Shown here: piece by piece, positions 7,875-15,848 of the stretch | Layout of the letters: each line of letters begins with the position of its first letter | Position numbering within the stretch: the stretch's first letter is position 1 | NCBI GenBank assembly: GCA_020628865.1 | Contig: JAHDEJ010000031.1 | Coordinates: forward strand, 20,117 to 64,840 | Length of the DNA: 44,724 nucleotides | Source of the DNA: Acidimicrobiales bacterium | GTDB taxonomy: Bacteria; Actinomycetota; Acidimicrobiia; Acidimicrobiales; SHLQ01 | Reading direction: 5' to 3' | The notes under the pieces: generated by a model | What the model saw: the letters and a program-made list of their open reading frames with translations, nothing else | The model's database searches: none | What the model was told of the DNA's origin: nothing | Program-made: the position numbers and the translations under genes

Positions 7875-9350
7875 TCAGGCGAGGTTGTCTGCGAACGATT
7901 CGAGCTGCCGCAGATTCCGGACTTCGAAAATGCCGTCGCAGTGCTGGCTGTACTCGCTGATGATCGAGTCGCCCGTGTCCCAGTAGCTCTTCGGCTCCGG
8001 GTTCAACCAGAACACGTTGCGGGCCCGCTCGGACAGGTCCTTGATGATCCAGCTGTTCGGAGCGTGATAGTTGTTCCGGGCGTCGCCCAGGATCAGCACC
8101 GACGTCTTCGGGCCAACGTCCTTGCCATAGTTGTTCCAGAAGACCTCGAGCGCGTGGCCGTAGTCGGAGTGACCGTCCACCCAGACCACGTCGGCCTCGC
8201 TGTTCACCCGATGGATGGCCTCGGTGATGTCGTCGGTCTGCTCGAAGTACTCGGTGACCTCGTCGAGGCCGTCGATGAACACGAACGAACGAACCTGCGT
8301 GAACTGGCTCGACAGCGCGTAGACGAGGTGCAGCGTGAAGCGGGCGAACGCCGCCACCGAACCGGAGATGTCGGCGACGACCATGATCTCGGGCTTCTTC
8401 GGGCGCGGGTTCTTGAACTTCGGCTCGGCCGGAACACCGCCATAGGAAAGCGATGTGCGGATCGTGTGGCGGAAGTCGAGCGGACCCTTGCGGCCCCGGC
8501 GGCGCTTGCGAGCCAGACGCACCGCCAACTTGCGGGTGAGCGGGTAGATGGCCTTGCGAAGGTTCGCCATCTCTTCCCGGCTGGCGTGCATGAAATCCAC
8601 GTCTTCCGGAAGCGGCTTTCGAAGCGTCTTCGCCATCGCTTCGACGCCACGATCGGCGACGAGACGACGACGGATCTCCGCCTCGATCTCCTTCTTCAAC
8701 GCGTCGATGCGGTCCTTGTACTCGTCGCGCTGCAGCCGCTGCTCGAACTGGGACAGGTCCTCTTCGGACTCGTCCTGCTGCTGTTGCATCAGCTTCTCGA
8801 GCACGCCGTCCAAGTCGAGGTTCCGCAGCGTGCGATACAGGTAGTAGGTGCCGCCAACGGGCCGGCCCGGCTCCATGCCGGCGTAGCGACGCACCGATTC
8901 GCGGGCCATCGAACGCATCATGCTGGCGTCGCCGTTCATGAGCGCGTTGTAGAGCATCTCGGCGAGCTCTTCGGGCGTCATCCCCTTGTTGGAGCCGCCC
9001 TGGCCCTCGTTGCCTTCGCCGCCCTGACCGCGGTTGGCGCCGTCCTCGTCCTCGTCGTCCTCGAACGGATCGTCGGTCAGTTCCGAATCGAGGACGTACT
9101 CCTCACCACGAAGCGAGAAGTAGACGTCGAAGACGATCTCGAACGCCTTCCAATGCGAATTGTTCTTCACCAGGGTGGCCGCAAGCGCGTACTTGAGCGC
9201 CACCCGATCCTCGAGCGGAATGTGCTGCACGGCCTCCATCGCGTCGAGGTTCTCCGTGAGGCTGACCGGCAGGCCAGCGTTCCGGAGCTCGACGATGAAC
9301 CCGGTGAGCAGGTCGAGGAGCGGCGATTCAGCCGCTGTAGGAGTCGGCAT
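7875..9350 (-). CDS. CoxE-like VWA-domain protein, partner of MoxR ATPase
   Basis: The 491-residue protein has an N-terminal helical region, an acidic low-complexity stretch (about residues 90-120, rich in D, E, G, N, Q), a charged middle part, and a C-terminal VWA domain. The VWA MIDAS motif is visible as VVADISGSVAAF (D-x-S-x-S). Proteins of this type pair with MoxR AAA+ ATPases in chaperone-like complexes that assemble or activate enzymes and membrane proteins; E. coli RavA-ViaA is the best-known relative. The ATG at 9350 overlaps the end of moxR by 23 bp, consistent with translational coupling. Two SulP transporter genes follow, 13 nt downstream, and are candidate clients. Confidence 0.88.
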   Translation of the reverse strand: MPTPTAAESPLLDLLTGFIVELRNAGLPVSLTENLDAMEAVQHIPLEDRVALKYALAATLVKNNSHWKAFEIVFDVYFSLRGEEYVLDSELTDDPFEDDEDEDGANRGQGGEGNEGQGGSNKGMTPEELAEMLYNALMNGDASMMRSMARESVRRYAGMEPGRPVGGTYYLYRTLRNLDLDGVLEKLMQQQQDESEEDLSQFEQRLQRDEYKDRIDALKKEIEAEIRRRLVADRGVEAMAKTLRKPLPEDVDFMHASREEMANLRKAIYPLTRKLAVRLARKRRRGRKGPLDFRHTIRTSLSYGGVPAEPKFKNPRPKKPEIMVVADISGSVAAFARFTLHLVYALSSQFTQVRSFVFIDGLDEVTEYFEQTDDITEAIHRVNSEADVVWVDGHSDYGHALEVFWNNYGKDVGPKTSVLILGDARNNYHAPNSWIIKDLSERARNVFWLNPEPKSYWDTGDSIISEYSQHCDGIFEVRNLRQLESFADNLA

Positions 9351-10212
9351 TCGCGTTCATGTCCTTCACGGCCTTCTCGATGTCGGTCCGGTACTTCAGG
9401 AGGATGTTGACGGTCTCGGTTGCGGTTTCCGCATCGATCTGGTCGATGCCCAACAGCACGAGCGTGCGGGCCCAGTCGATCGTCTCCGACACCGATGGGT
9501 GCTTCTTCAGCTCGAGCTGACGGATGGACCGCACGACGCGGGCGACCTGGTTGGCGAGGTGCTCGGTGATCCCGGGCACTCGGGTCAGCACGATCTCCTT
9601 CTCGCGATCCATGTCCGGATAGTCGAGGTGGAGGTAGAGGCAGCGGCGCTTGAGCGCTTCCGACAGCTCACGGGTGTTGTTCGACGTGAGGAACACCAGC
9701 GGGATCTGCTTGGCGGTGACCGTGCCGAGCTCGGGGATCGACACCTGGTACTCGGAGAGGATCTCGAGGAGCAGTGCCTCGGTCTCGATCTCCACACGAT
9801 CGACCTCGTCGATGAGCAGCACGACCGGATCGTCGGCACGAATCGCCTCGAGCAGCGGACGGGTGAGGAGGAACTCGTCGGAGAAGATGTCGTCCTCGAG
9901 CTCGCTCCAATCCGACTCGCCGCTGCGATCGGCCTGGATACGAAGCAGCTGCTTCTTGTAGTTCCACTCGTACAGCGCCTTGGCCTCGTCCAGTCCTTCG
10001 TAACACTGGAGACGAATGAGGCGGGCGCCGCTCATCTCCGCAACGGACTTGGCGAGCTGCGTCTTGCCCGTACCGGCCGGGCCCTCGATGAGAATCGGCT
10101 TCTCCAGCCGATCCGCCAGGTGCACGATGCCCGCAATGGCATCGTCGGCCAGATAGTCGACGGACGACAGCTTGTCGCGAACGTCGCCGACACTTTCAAA
10201 GCGATGATCCAT
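9328..10212 (-). CDS. MoxR-family AAA+ ATPase
   Basis: The 294-residue ATPase shows Walker A GPAGTGKT at residues 44-51, Walker B VVLLIDEVD near 130-138 with D135-E136, and sensor-1 region FLTSNNTRELSEALKRRC. This is the compact MoxR class, which works with VWA proteins to remodel or activate partner proteins. The start is ATG 10212 with TACCCT (10224-10219) 6 nt upstream, predicted to give a leaderless transcript. It is the first gene of the minus-strand cluster moxR, VWA gene, SulP, SulP. Confidence 0.92.
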   Translation of the reverse strand: MDHRFESVGDVRDKLSSVDYLADDAIAGIVHLADRLEKPILIEGPAGTGKTQLAKSVAEMSGARLIRLQCYEGLDEAKALYEWNYKKQLLRIQADRSGESDWSELEDDIFSDEFLLTRPLLEAIRADDPVVLLIDEVDRVEIETEALLLEILSEYQVSIPELGTVTAKQIPLVFLTSNNTRELSEALKRRCLYLHLDYPDMDREKEIVLTRVPGITEHLANQVARVVRSIRQLELKKHPSVSETIDWARTLVLLGIDQIDAETATETVNILLKYRTDIEKAVKDMNANADSYSG

Positions 10213-10218
10213 GGGTGC

Positions 10219-10224
10219 AGGGTA
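10219..10224 (-). promoter_or_regulatory. -10 box of moxR, predicted leaderless
   Basis: TACCCT on the minus strand ends 6 nt before the moxR ATG at 10212. It probably drives the moxR-VWA-SulP-SulP cluster, since no comparable box is seen at the later genes. Confidence 0.55.
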
Positions 10225-10273
10225 TCGGCTCGATCTACCGCCCAGTAACTTCAGCGGCGCCGATGTACGGGGC

Positions 10274-11770
10274 TCAGCGCCGCAGGTTGGGGTCTTCCTG
10301 GGTCACGCGGGTTCGCACCGTGTACACCGAGTCGCCCGACAGCACGCCGCCTCGCCCGAAGAGCCGACCGAACTCCCAGTTCGACAGGCCGAGCTCGGGC
10401 CGGTTGAGCGCGTACTGCCCATCGACCCAGCGAGTGAATCCATCGCCGACGAACGGCGCGTCGACGGTGGCGAAGAACGAGTCGATCTCGGTCGCGGTCT
10501 CGGACACGATCGACGCGGTGAAGCGCGGCGACAGGTCGTTGAAGAGCCGCACCGCATGGGCGACGTCGTCGACGATCGCAAGCGTGACCTCGGGTGAGTC
10601 CTCCCACTCCCACTCGTCGCCAAGATCGTCCCAGCCGAGCGTGCTCGTGCGCGGCTCGTCGACCACACCTTCCGCCCGACCGATGCCGGCCGTTTCGAAC
10701 CACTGCTCCGGGATGTGGGCGGTCTGCTCGGCGACCACGTGCAGCTTCGGCTCGGCGTTGCGACGCTCACCGGCGGCGGCGAGGCCATCGAGGAACCGCG
10801 GAACGAGCTCGGCTGCGCGGCTCGCCGGGATGCAGCACGTGTTGAGCGTGTTGCAGACCTTCCGGTCGAGGCTGTTCGTGACCACGGCTTCGAAGCGTTC
10901 CGGATCTGCTGTTTCGCCGGCGACGATCCAGGCGCCCCCGGTGCCATGCAGGCTCACGGAGAGGCCGGCCTGGCGGGCCACCGCACCCAGCTGAGCGACA
11001 GCAGGGCCGCTCCCTCGGGCCACGGCCAACGCCAGGCGCTCGTCGGAGAACATTGCATGCCCGGCAGCCCGCGACGGCGAATCGACGAGGCTGGCCGCAC
11101 CGTCGGGCAGCCCGGCCTCGGCCAGCGCCGGATCGAGCGCATGCTCGACGATCGCACGAGCCGTACCCAACGCATCGGAACCGATGCGGAACACGACCGT
11201 GTTGCCACTTCGCAGCACGCCCGTGGCGTCCGCAAAGACATTCGGACGACCCTCGAAGACGAACCCGACCACGCCGAGCCCGCTGCGGATCTGATCAACC
11301 CGCCAACCGTCGTGTTGCTGCGAATCGACGATCTGACCGCGACCGGACGGTTGGTCGGCCCAACCCTCGAGGCCGGCAATCATGTCGGAGCGCATCTTGT
11401 CGGTGAGCTCCAGCCGAGTCGTGCTCCGGCCGCGTTCCCGGGCGGCGGCAGTGTCTGCCTCGTTCGCTGCGGCAATTGCGGCGAACGACTCGTCGCTGGC
11501 CAGCCGCTGCGCAAACGCCTGGTAGAAGGCCGAGATCGACGCGTCCGACACGCTGCCCATTGCGGAGAACGCGGTCGACGCCCGGGCGACCGCGTCTTGA
11601 GCGACCGTCCAGTCCGCCGATGGGATGTGGATGAGGTCTCCCGTGGTCTGCACCACCACCAGATGGTCCCCCGGCGCGAAGGCCGAGGCGAGATCTTCGG
11701 AGACGGTGGCGACCCGGTTGCCCCCGTACACGATCGGCATGCCCGCAGTCAGCTCGTTCAGCTCACTCAT
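10274..11770 (-). CDS. proA: ProA-like glutamate-5-semialdehyde dehydrogenase (divergent)
   Basis: The 498-residue protein belongs to the ALDH superfamily and resembles gamma-glutamyl phosphate reductase, the second enzyme of proline synthesis. ProA-like stretches are GVVGFVFEGRPNVFADATG, NEADTAAARERG and DRKVCNTLNTCC, where the first Cys matches the ProA catalytic Cys. It is longer than typical ProA (about 415-420) by an N-terminal extension of some 65 residues. The conserved ProA end H-A-R-G-P-M-G-L is replaced by F-G-R-G-G-V-L-S. The proB gene lies about 4 kb away on the same strand, which supports a proline role but is not decisive; another acyl-phosphate or CoA substrate is possible. ATG 11770 is preferred over ATG 11776 because TACCGT ends 8 nt upstream. 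Confidence 0.65.
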   Translation of the reverse strand: MSELNELTAGMPIVYGGNRVATVSEDLASAFAPGDHLVVVQTTGDLIHIPSADWTVAQDAVARASTAFSAMGSVSDASISAFYQAFAQRLASDESFAAIAAANEADTAAARERGRSTTRLELTDKMRSDMIAGLEGWADQPSGRGQIVDSQQHDGWRVDQIRSGLGVVGFVFEGRPNVFADATGVLRSGNTVVFRIGSDALGTARAIVEHALDPALAEAGLPDGAASLVDSPSRAAGHAMFSDERLALAVARGSGPAVAQLGAVARQAGLSVSLHGTGGAWIVAGETADPERFEAVVTNSLDRKVCNTLNTCCIPASRAAELVPRFLDGLAAAGERRNAEPKLHVVAEQTAHIPEQWFETAGIGRAEGVVDEPRTSTLGWDDLGDEWEWEDSPEVTLAIVDDVAHAVRLFNDLSPRFTASIVSETATEIDSFFATVDAPFVGDGFTRWVDGQYALNRPELGLSNWEFGRLFGRGGVLSGDSVYTVRTRVTQEDPNLRR

Positions 11771-11778
11771 GGCCATGC

Positions 11779-11784
11779 ACGGTA
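11779..11784 (-). promoter_or_regulatory. -10 box of the proA-like gene, predicted leaderless
   Basis: TACCGT on the minus strand ends 8 nt before ATG 11770. The alternative ATG at 11776 would be only 2 nt from the box, too close, so the spacing decides the start. The murJ promoter lies divergently 19 bp away. Confidence 0.5.
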
Positions 11785-11802
11785 GTGGGTCCACAACCCA
11801 AC

Positions 11803-11808
11803 TAGCGT
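11803..11808 (+). promoter_or_regulatory. -10 box of murJ, predicted leaderless
   Basis: TAGCGT ends 7 nt before ATG 11816. An in-frame GTG at 11807 would overlap the box, so ATG 11816 is the better start. Confidence 0.5.
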
Positions 11809-11815
11809 GGCCGGA

Positions 11816-13486
11816 ATGACAGAAAAGGGGCGGTCCGGTCGCTCTGCCTCGGCGCTTGTCGCGCTCGGCATCATGTTCTCCCGGGTCTCCGGGCTGGTCC
11901 GTGAGGCCGTCTTCGGCGCATTTCTGGGTGTCGGTGGCGCTGCAGACGCCTTCACCATGGCCACGCGTGTCCCCAACGTGCTGCAGATGCTGCTGGGCGA
12001 GGGCACGCTCTCCGCCTCGTTCATCCCCGTGTACTCGTCCGAACTGGAACGAGACGAGGAGGAGGCCGGCCGCATCGCTGGTGCGGTTGCGGCGCTCCTT
12101 GCCCTCGTGGCGGCCACGATCGTCCTTCTCAGCTGGATCTTCGCCCCGCAGATCGCCGGCATCATGGGTCGCGGATTCACCGACGAGGGTCGGGAGCTCA
12201 CTACCACCCTCATGCGGATCATCTTCCCGTCTGCCGGCATGCTCGTGCTCTCGGCCTGGTGCCTGGGGATCCTCAACAGCCATCGTCAGTTCTTCCTGTC
12301 CTACGTCGCCCCCGTGCTCTGGAACATCGCCCAAATCGGGGCCGTGGTCGGTGCGGCGCTCTTCTTCGGGGTCGCCGACGTTGCTGATGGGGTGGACCTC
12401 TCCGACCCGGACGCAAATGTCGGGGCGCTCGGCGACATCGCCACGGTTGCGGCGTGGGGCTTCTTCGTCGGCTCGGCGTTGCAGTTCCTCGTGCAGGTGC
12501 CCAACGTCCGCAAGCTCACCACGGGGCTCAAGATCCGGCTCGACCTCAAGCGCAAGGGCCTCCGCCAGGTCGTCAGCCGCTTCGGCGGTGCCGTCCTCGG
12601 CCGTGGTGTGATTCAGATCTCGGCCTTGATGGACACGTTCCTGGCCGGGTTGCTCGTCACCGGGGCCGTCACGGCGCTGGGCAAAGCCCAGGTGCTCTAC
12701 ATCCTCCCGATCAGCCTCTTCGCAGTGAGCATCGCCGCCGCCGAACTCCCGGTGTTGTCCCGGCTCACCGACCTCGACGAGATCCGCGACCGGGCCCAAT
12801 CCGGGTTCCAGCGCATCACGTTCTTCGTGGCATTCACGTCGCTGGCCTACATCCTGTTGGGCGACAAGATCGTCGGCACGCTCTATGAGCGAGGCCAGTT
12901 CAACAGCGACGACACGCTGCTCATCTGGTTCGCGCTCGGCGCCTACGCCCTCGGCCTGCTGCCTTCTGCGCTCTCGCGGCTCTCGCAGAATGCGCTCTGG
13001 TCGCAGGGCGACACCGCCGGACCGGCGCGGGTGGCCCTCGTCCGCGTCGTCATCGCCATCGCCATCGCCGCTGGTGTCATGCGCTGGTTCGATCAGATCG
13101 GCACCGCCGACATCCGAGACGCCCTGCCCACCCTGTACGACCGGGGCGAGCTCAACACCGAGCTCCGCATCGGCGCCGCCGGCATCACCTTCGGCTCGGC
13201 GGTGGCCGCATGGGTCGAAGCCATCCTCCTCTGGTTCATGGCGCGCGATGCCGTCCCAGGCATCTCACCGCTGCGGCCGCTCAAGCCGCTCCTGCCCTCG
13301 ATCGCCGCTGCCGCAGTCGTCGCCATCCTCTTCCGGTTCGGCACGGACGACCTCTGGCCACCGCTCGCCGCGCTGCTCTCGGTCGGGTTCGCCGGGCTCG
13401 CCTACGTCGGCGTCGCCTGGCTCCGAGGTGTCGAGGAAACGAACCTCGTGCTCGTCGGCCCGCTCAAGCGCTACAGAATCCACTAG
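11816..13486 (+). CDS. murJ: MurJ/MviN-family lipid II flippase
   Basis: The 556-residue membrane protein has about 14 predicted helices and the MOP-superfamily MurJ signature near its N-terminus: FSRVSGLVREAVFGAFLG, then ADAFTMATRVPNVLQMLLGE and GTLSASFIPVYS. MurJ moves lipid II across the cytoplasmic membrane for peptidoglycan synthesis. The typical family length is about 510-560 residues, and there is no extra C-terminal pseudokinase domain of the type seen in Mycobacterium MviN. The start is ATG 11816, set by the -10 box. Two PspA-family genes follow 51 nt downstream under their own promoter, so this is an envelope-maintenance neighbourhood. It is divergent from the proA-like gene. Confidence 0.9.
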   Translation: MTEKGRSGRSASALVALGIMFSRVSGLVREAVFGAFLGVGGAADAFTMATRVPNVLQMLLGEGTLSASFIPVYSSELERDEEEAGRIAGAVAALLALVAATIVLLSWIFAPQIAGIMGRGFTDEGRELTTTLMRIIFPSAGMLVLSAWCLGILNSHRQFFLSYVAPVLWNIAQIGAVVGAALFFGVADVADGVDLSDPDANVGALGDIATVAAWGFFVGSALQFLVQVPNVRKLTTGLKIRLDLKRKGLRQVVSRFGGAVLGRGVIQISALMDTFLAGLLVTGAVTALGKAQVLYILPISLFAVSIAAAELPVLSRLTDLDEIRDRAQSGFQRITFFVAFTSLAYILLGDKIVGTLYERGQFNSDDTLLIWFALGAYALGLLPSALSRLSQNALWSQGDTAGPARVALVRVVIAIAIAAGVMRWFDQIGTADIRDALPTLYDRGELNTELRIGAAGITFGSAVAAWVEAILLWFMARDAVPGISPLRPLKPLLPSIAAAAVVAILFRFGTDDLWPPLAALLSVGFAGLAYVGVAWLRGVEETNLVLVGPLKRYRIH

Positions 13487-13525
13487 GACCACCGAGAAAC
13501 CACGACACAAGGGCAATTCGGGAAC

Positions 13526-13531
13526 TACGAT
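13526..13531 (+). promoter_or_regulatory. -10 box of the first pspA gene, predicted leaderless
   Basis: TACGAT ends 6 nt before ATG 13538 in the 51-nt gap after murJ. No Shine-Dalgarno sequence is visible. Confidence 0.5.
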
Positions 13532-13537
13532 TCGGAC

Positions 13538-14326
13538 ATGATCAATACGCTCCGGAAGTGGTGGAAGTACCTGACAGCTCGTGCGGATGCCGAGTTCGAC
13601 AAGAACGCCGACCCGAAGATTCAGCTCGAGCAGGCCATCCGCGACGCCAAGGAGCAGCACCAGCGCCTGAAGGAACAGGCCGCCAACGTCATTGCGCACC
13701 AGAAGCAGACCGAAATGCGGCTGGACAAGGCCATGGCCGAGATGGAGAAACTCACCTCGAACGCCCGTCAGGCCGTGATGATGGCCGACGAGGCCAACCA
13801 GCGGGGCGACGAGACCAAGGCGATCGAGTACACGAATGCGGCGGAAGCCTTCGCGCAGCGCCTCATCGCAGTCGAGACCGAGGTCGAGGACCTGAAGGCG
13901 CTCCACCTCCAGGCCACCGAGTCCGCCAACGAGGCGAAGAACGCCGTCAACCAGAACTCCGCTGCGCTGCAGACGAAGCTCGCCGAGCGGCAGAAGCTGC
14001 TCAGCCAGCTCGACCAGGCGAAGATGAAGGAGCAGATGAACGACGCGATGAGCTCGCTCGGCGAGACCGTCGGTCGCGACACCCCGTCGCTCGACGAGGT
14101 CCGCTCCAAGATCGAAGGTCGCTTGGCCAAGGCACAGGCCGCCGGAGACCTCGCCGACTCCTCCATGGAAGGCCGCATGGCCGAGATCGAGGCAGCATCG
14201 CGCAACGTGCAGGCCAAGGCCCGCCTCGAGGAGCTGAAGAGCCAGCTGGGTGTCGGTTCCACCGAGACCGCTGCGCCGACCACAGCCCCCGAGACCGGCG
14301 GCACCACCGCCACGGCCGAGGGCTGA
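13538..14326 (+). CDS. pspA: PspA/IM30 (ESCRT-III-like) membrane-stress protein
   Basis: The 262-residue protein begins with an amphipathic helix (MINTLRKWWKYLTARADAEF) expected to bind membrane, followed by long coiled-coil helices rich in A, E, K and Q. The PspA/Vipp1 hairpin region includes KIQLEQAIRDAKEQHQRLKE. It ends with a low-complexity Thr/Ala/Glu tail (from about residue 240). PspA proteins polymerise on stressed membranes and maintain the proton motive force. A second, shorter homologue starts 7 nt downstream. Both share NARQAVMMA(D/E)EA, so they are duplicates. No PspC, ClgR or PspM homologue is nearby. Confidence 0.88.
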   Translation: MINTLRKWWKYLTARADAEFDKNADPKIQLEQAIRDAKEQHQRLKEQAANVIAHQKQTEMRLDKAMAEMEKLTSNARQAVMMADEANQRGDETKAIEYTNAAEAFAQRLIAVETEVEDLKALHLQATESANEAKNAVNQNSAALQTKLAERQKLLSQLDQAKMKEQMNDAMSSLGETVGRDTPSLDEVRSKIEGRLAKAQAAGDLADSSMEGRMAEIEAASRNVQAKARLEELKSQLGVGSTETAAPTTAPETGGTTATAEG

Positions 14327-14333
14327 ACCCACG

Positions 14334-14981
14334 ATGACCCCGGAGCAGGCGAAGGCGCTGCGCGAATCCGCCACCAACATCATCGCCCACGAGAAGAGCC
14401 TCGAGAACGACAAGGCGGAGCTCGAGGCCGAACTGGAGAAGGTGTCGCGCAACGCCCGCCAGGCCGTGATGATGGCCGAGGAGGCCACCCAGGCCGGCGA
14501 AGCCGACAAGGCTGTTGCGTTCGGGGAGTCTGCAGAGGCGCTCGCCACGCACATCGTGGGCATCGAGCAGCAGATCGCCGCCATCGACATCGAACTCATC
14601 GAGGCCCGTCAGGCCTCGGAGGAAGCGAAGTCGATGGCGTCCGACTCTGCGCTGAAGACGGCGCAGATGCAGGCCAAGGGCGCCGAAGTCCGAGCCGAGT
14701 TCGAGGCGGCCAAGATGACCGAGGCCAGCCTCGACACCACCGGCACGCCGTCGTACGACGAGGTCAAGGGCAAGATCAACGATCAGCTGGCCCGGGCGGA
14801 AGCCGAAGCCGAACTGGCCGAAGCCGACGGGGTGTCCGCCGTGTCATCCGCAACCGCAATGGTCGAGAAGGCTGCCCTCGATGCGAAAGCGGCCGCACGG
14901 TTGGCCGAAATCAAGTCCTCCATGGGCATCGCCTCGCCGGAGCCGACGGAGGACGCAATGGACGAGGAGCCCGACGAGTAG
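14334..14981 (+). CDS. Short PspA-like coiled-coil protein lacking the N-terminal membrane helix
   Basis: The 215-residue protein is a diverged tandem copy of the gene before it. It keeps the stretch NIIAHEKSLENDKAELEAEL (compare NVIAHQKQTEMRLDKAMAEM), then NARQAVMMAEEA and the D-E-V-K-G-K-I motif, and ends with K-A-A-A-R-L-A-E-I-K-S-S-M-G. It begins where the paralogue is already about 40 residues in, so the amphipathic helix and the first part of helix alpha-1 are missing. The tail is acidic. It may co-assemble with or regulate full-length PspA; this is inference. ATG 14334 follows the upstream stop by 7 nt with no clear ribosome-binding site, suggesting translational coupling. Confidence 0.8.
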   Translation: MTPEQAKALRESATNIIAHEKSLENDKAELEAELEKVSRNARQAVMMAEEATQAGEADKAVAFGESAEALATHIVGIEQQIAAIDIELIEARQASEEAKSMASDSALKTAQMQAKGAEVRAEFEAAKMTEASLDTTGTPSYDEVKGKINDQLARAEAEAELAEADGVSAVSSATAMVEKAALDAKAAARLAEIKSSMGIASPEPTEDAMDEEPDE

Positions 14982-14995
14982 TAATACTACGCTCT

Positions 14996-15847
14996 GTGGT
15001 GGAGCGGCCTCATCGAACCTTCGGACGTGCACGTAGCGCATGCATATTCGCGATCGTGTTCCTGTTCGGTGGTTTCTCACCGGCTGCCGCCCAGAACGAT
15101 GACACCGGCGTCGTCGTCGACGGCAGCCAAGCGCAAGTCACCGTCGTTGCCAGCGGTGAGATCACGCTCGGCCCGCCGGCACCCGGCAGCGTGCCCGACT
15201 GGCCGTACGTGTGCGTGTGGGCAGAAGCGTTCGCCGACACCGAGGTGATCCTCGGCCGCACCATCCGACCGATCCCCGGCCACCGATACTGGCTCGGATG
15301 CACGCCGACCCGCGACGGCGTTCCCGCCATCGGGCAGTTCGTCGTCTACGACCCACTCGATCCCGTGCCCGGCGTCGATGCGATCACCTCGATCGAACTC
15401 GCCGAGGTGGCTCGAGCCGTCCTCGACCCCACTCCCCTGCCCGTGGGCGTGAGCCCGGCCGACCTGCAGATCACCGGCGTCGAGAGCTTCCTGTGGCCCG
15501 ACGGAGCGACCGAGTCCGTCCAGCAGACGGCGTCGGCCAACGGCCTCGCCGTCACCGTGGAAGCCCGCTGGTCCCACACCGTCTTCGACATGGATGAACC
15601 GGGCGTCGAACCGATCGTGTGCGAGGCGAAGGTCGAGTGGACCCCCGGAATCGACGCCTCCCCGTGCAGCCACATCTACCTCTCCGAAGGCGAGGGACGC
15701 ACGATCACGGCCATGAGCCATTGGGACTTCGTGTGGTGGGACAACGCCGCCCAACCGATTCCCGTGTTCGTCGAAACCGTTGTCCTGGTCGAGGAGCTCG
15801 TCGTCGACGTCGTCGACCTCGAAGCCGTGATCACGGCTCGCCGCTGA
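14996..15847 (+). CDS. Secreted protein of unknown function
   Basis: The 283-residue protein begins with basic residues and a hydrophobic core (ACIFAIVFLFGGF) ending in S-P-A-A-A-Q, a plausible signal peptidase I site, so it is probably exported. The mature part is rich in beta-forming residues and contains four cysteines in pairs that could form disulfides outside the cell. I recognise no domain. The start is uncertain: GTG 14996 or the next GTG at 14999, which lies 5 nt after TACGCT (14988-14993). It follows the second pspA-like gene by 14 nt and converges with proB, with one base between the stop codons. Confidence 0.65.
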   Translation: MVERPHRTFGRARSACIFAIVFLFGGFSPAAAQNDDTGVVVDGSQAQVTVVASGEITLGPPAPGSVPDWPYVCVWAEAFADTEVILGRTIRPIPGHRYWLGCTPTRDGVPAIGQFVVYDPLDPVPGVDAITSIELAEVARAVLDPTPLPVGVSPADLQITGVESFLWPDGATESVQQTASANGLAVTVEARWSHTVFDMDEPGVEPIVCEAKVEWTPGIDASPCSHIYLSEGEGRTITAMSHWDFVWWDNAAQPIPVFVETVVLVEELVVDVVDLEAVITARR

Positions 15848-15848
15848 C

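Noticed and set aside
5714-7960. A 748-codon open frame on the plus strand opposite the intact SulP gene
   Set aside because: It is the antisense shadow of a clear SulP-STAS-cNMP gene and has the biased, low-complexity composition typical of GC-rich antisense frames.
11771-12799. N-terminal extension of the ProA-like frame across murJ
   Set aside because: The upstream part lies opposite murJ and has no family match; the -10 box and the family N-terminus place the start at 11770.
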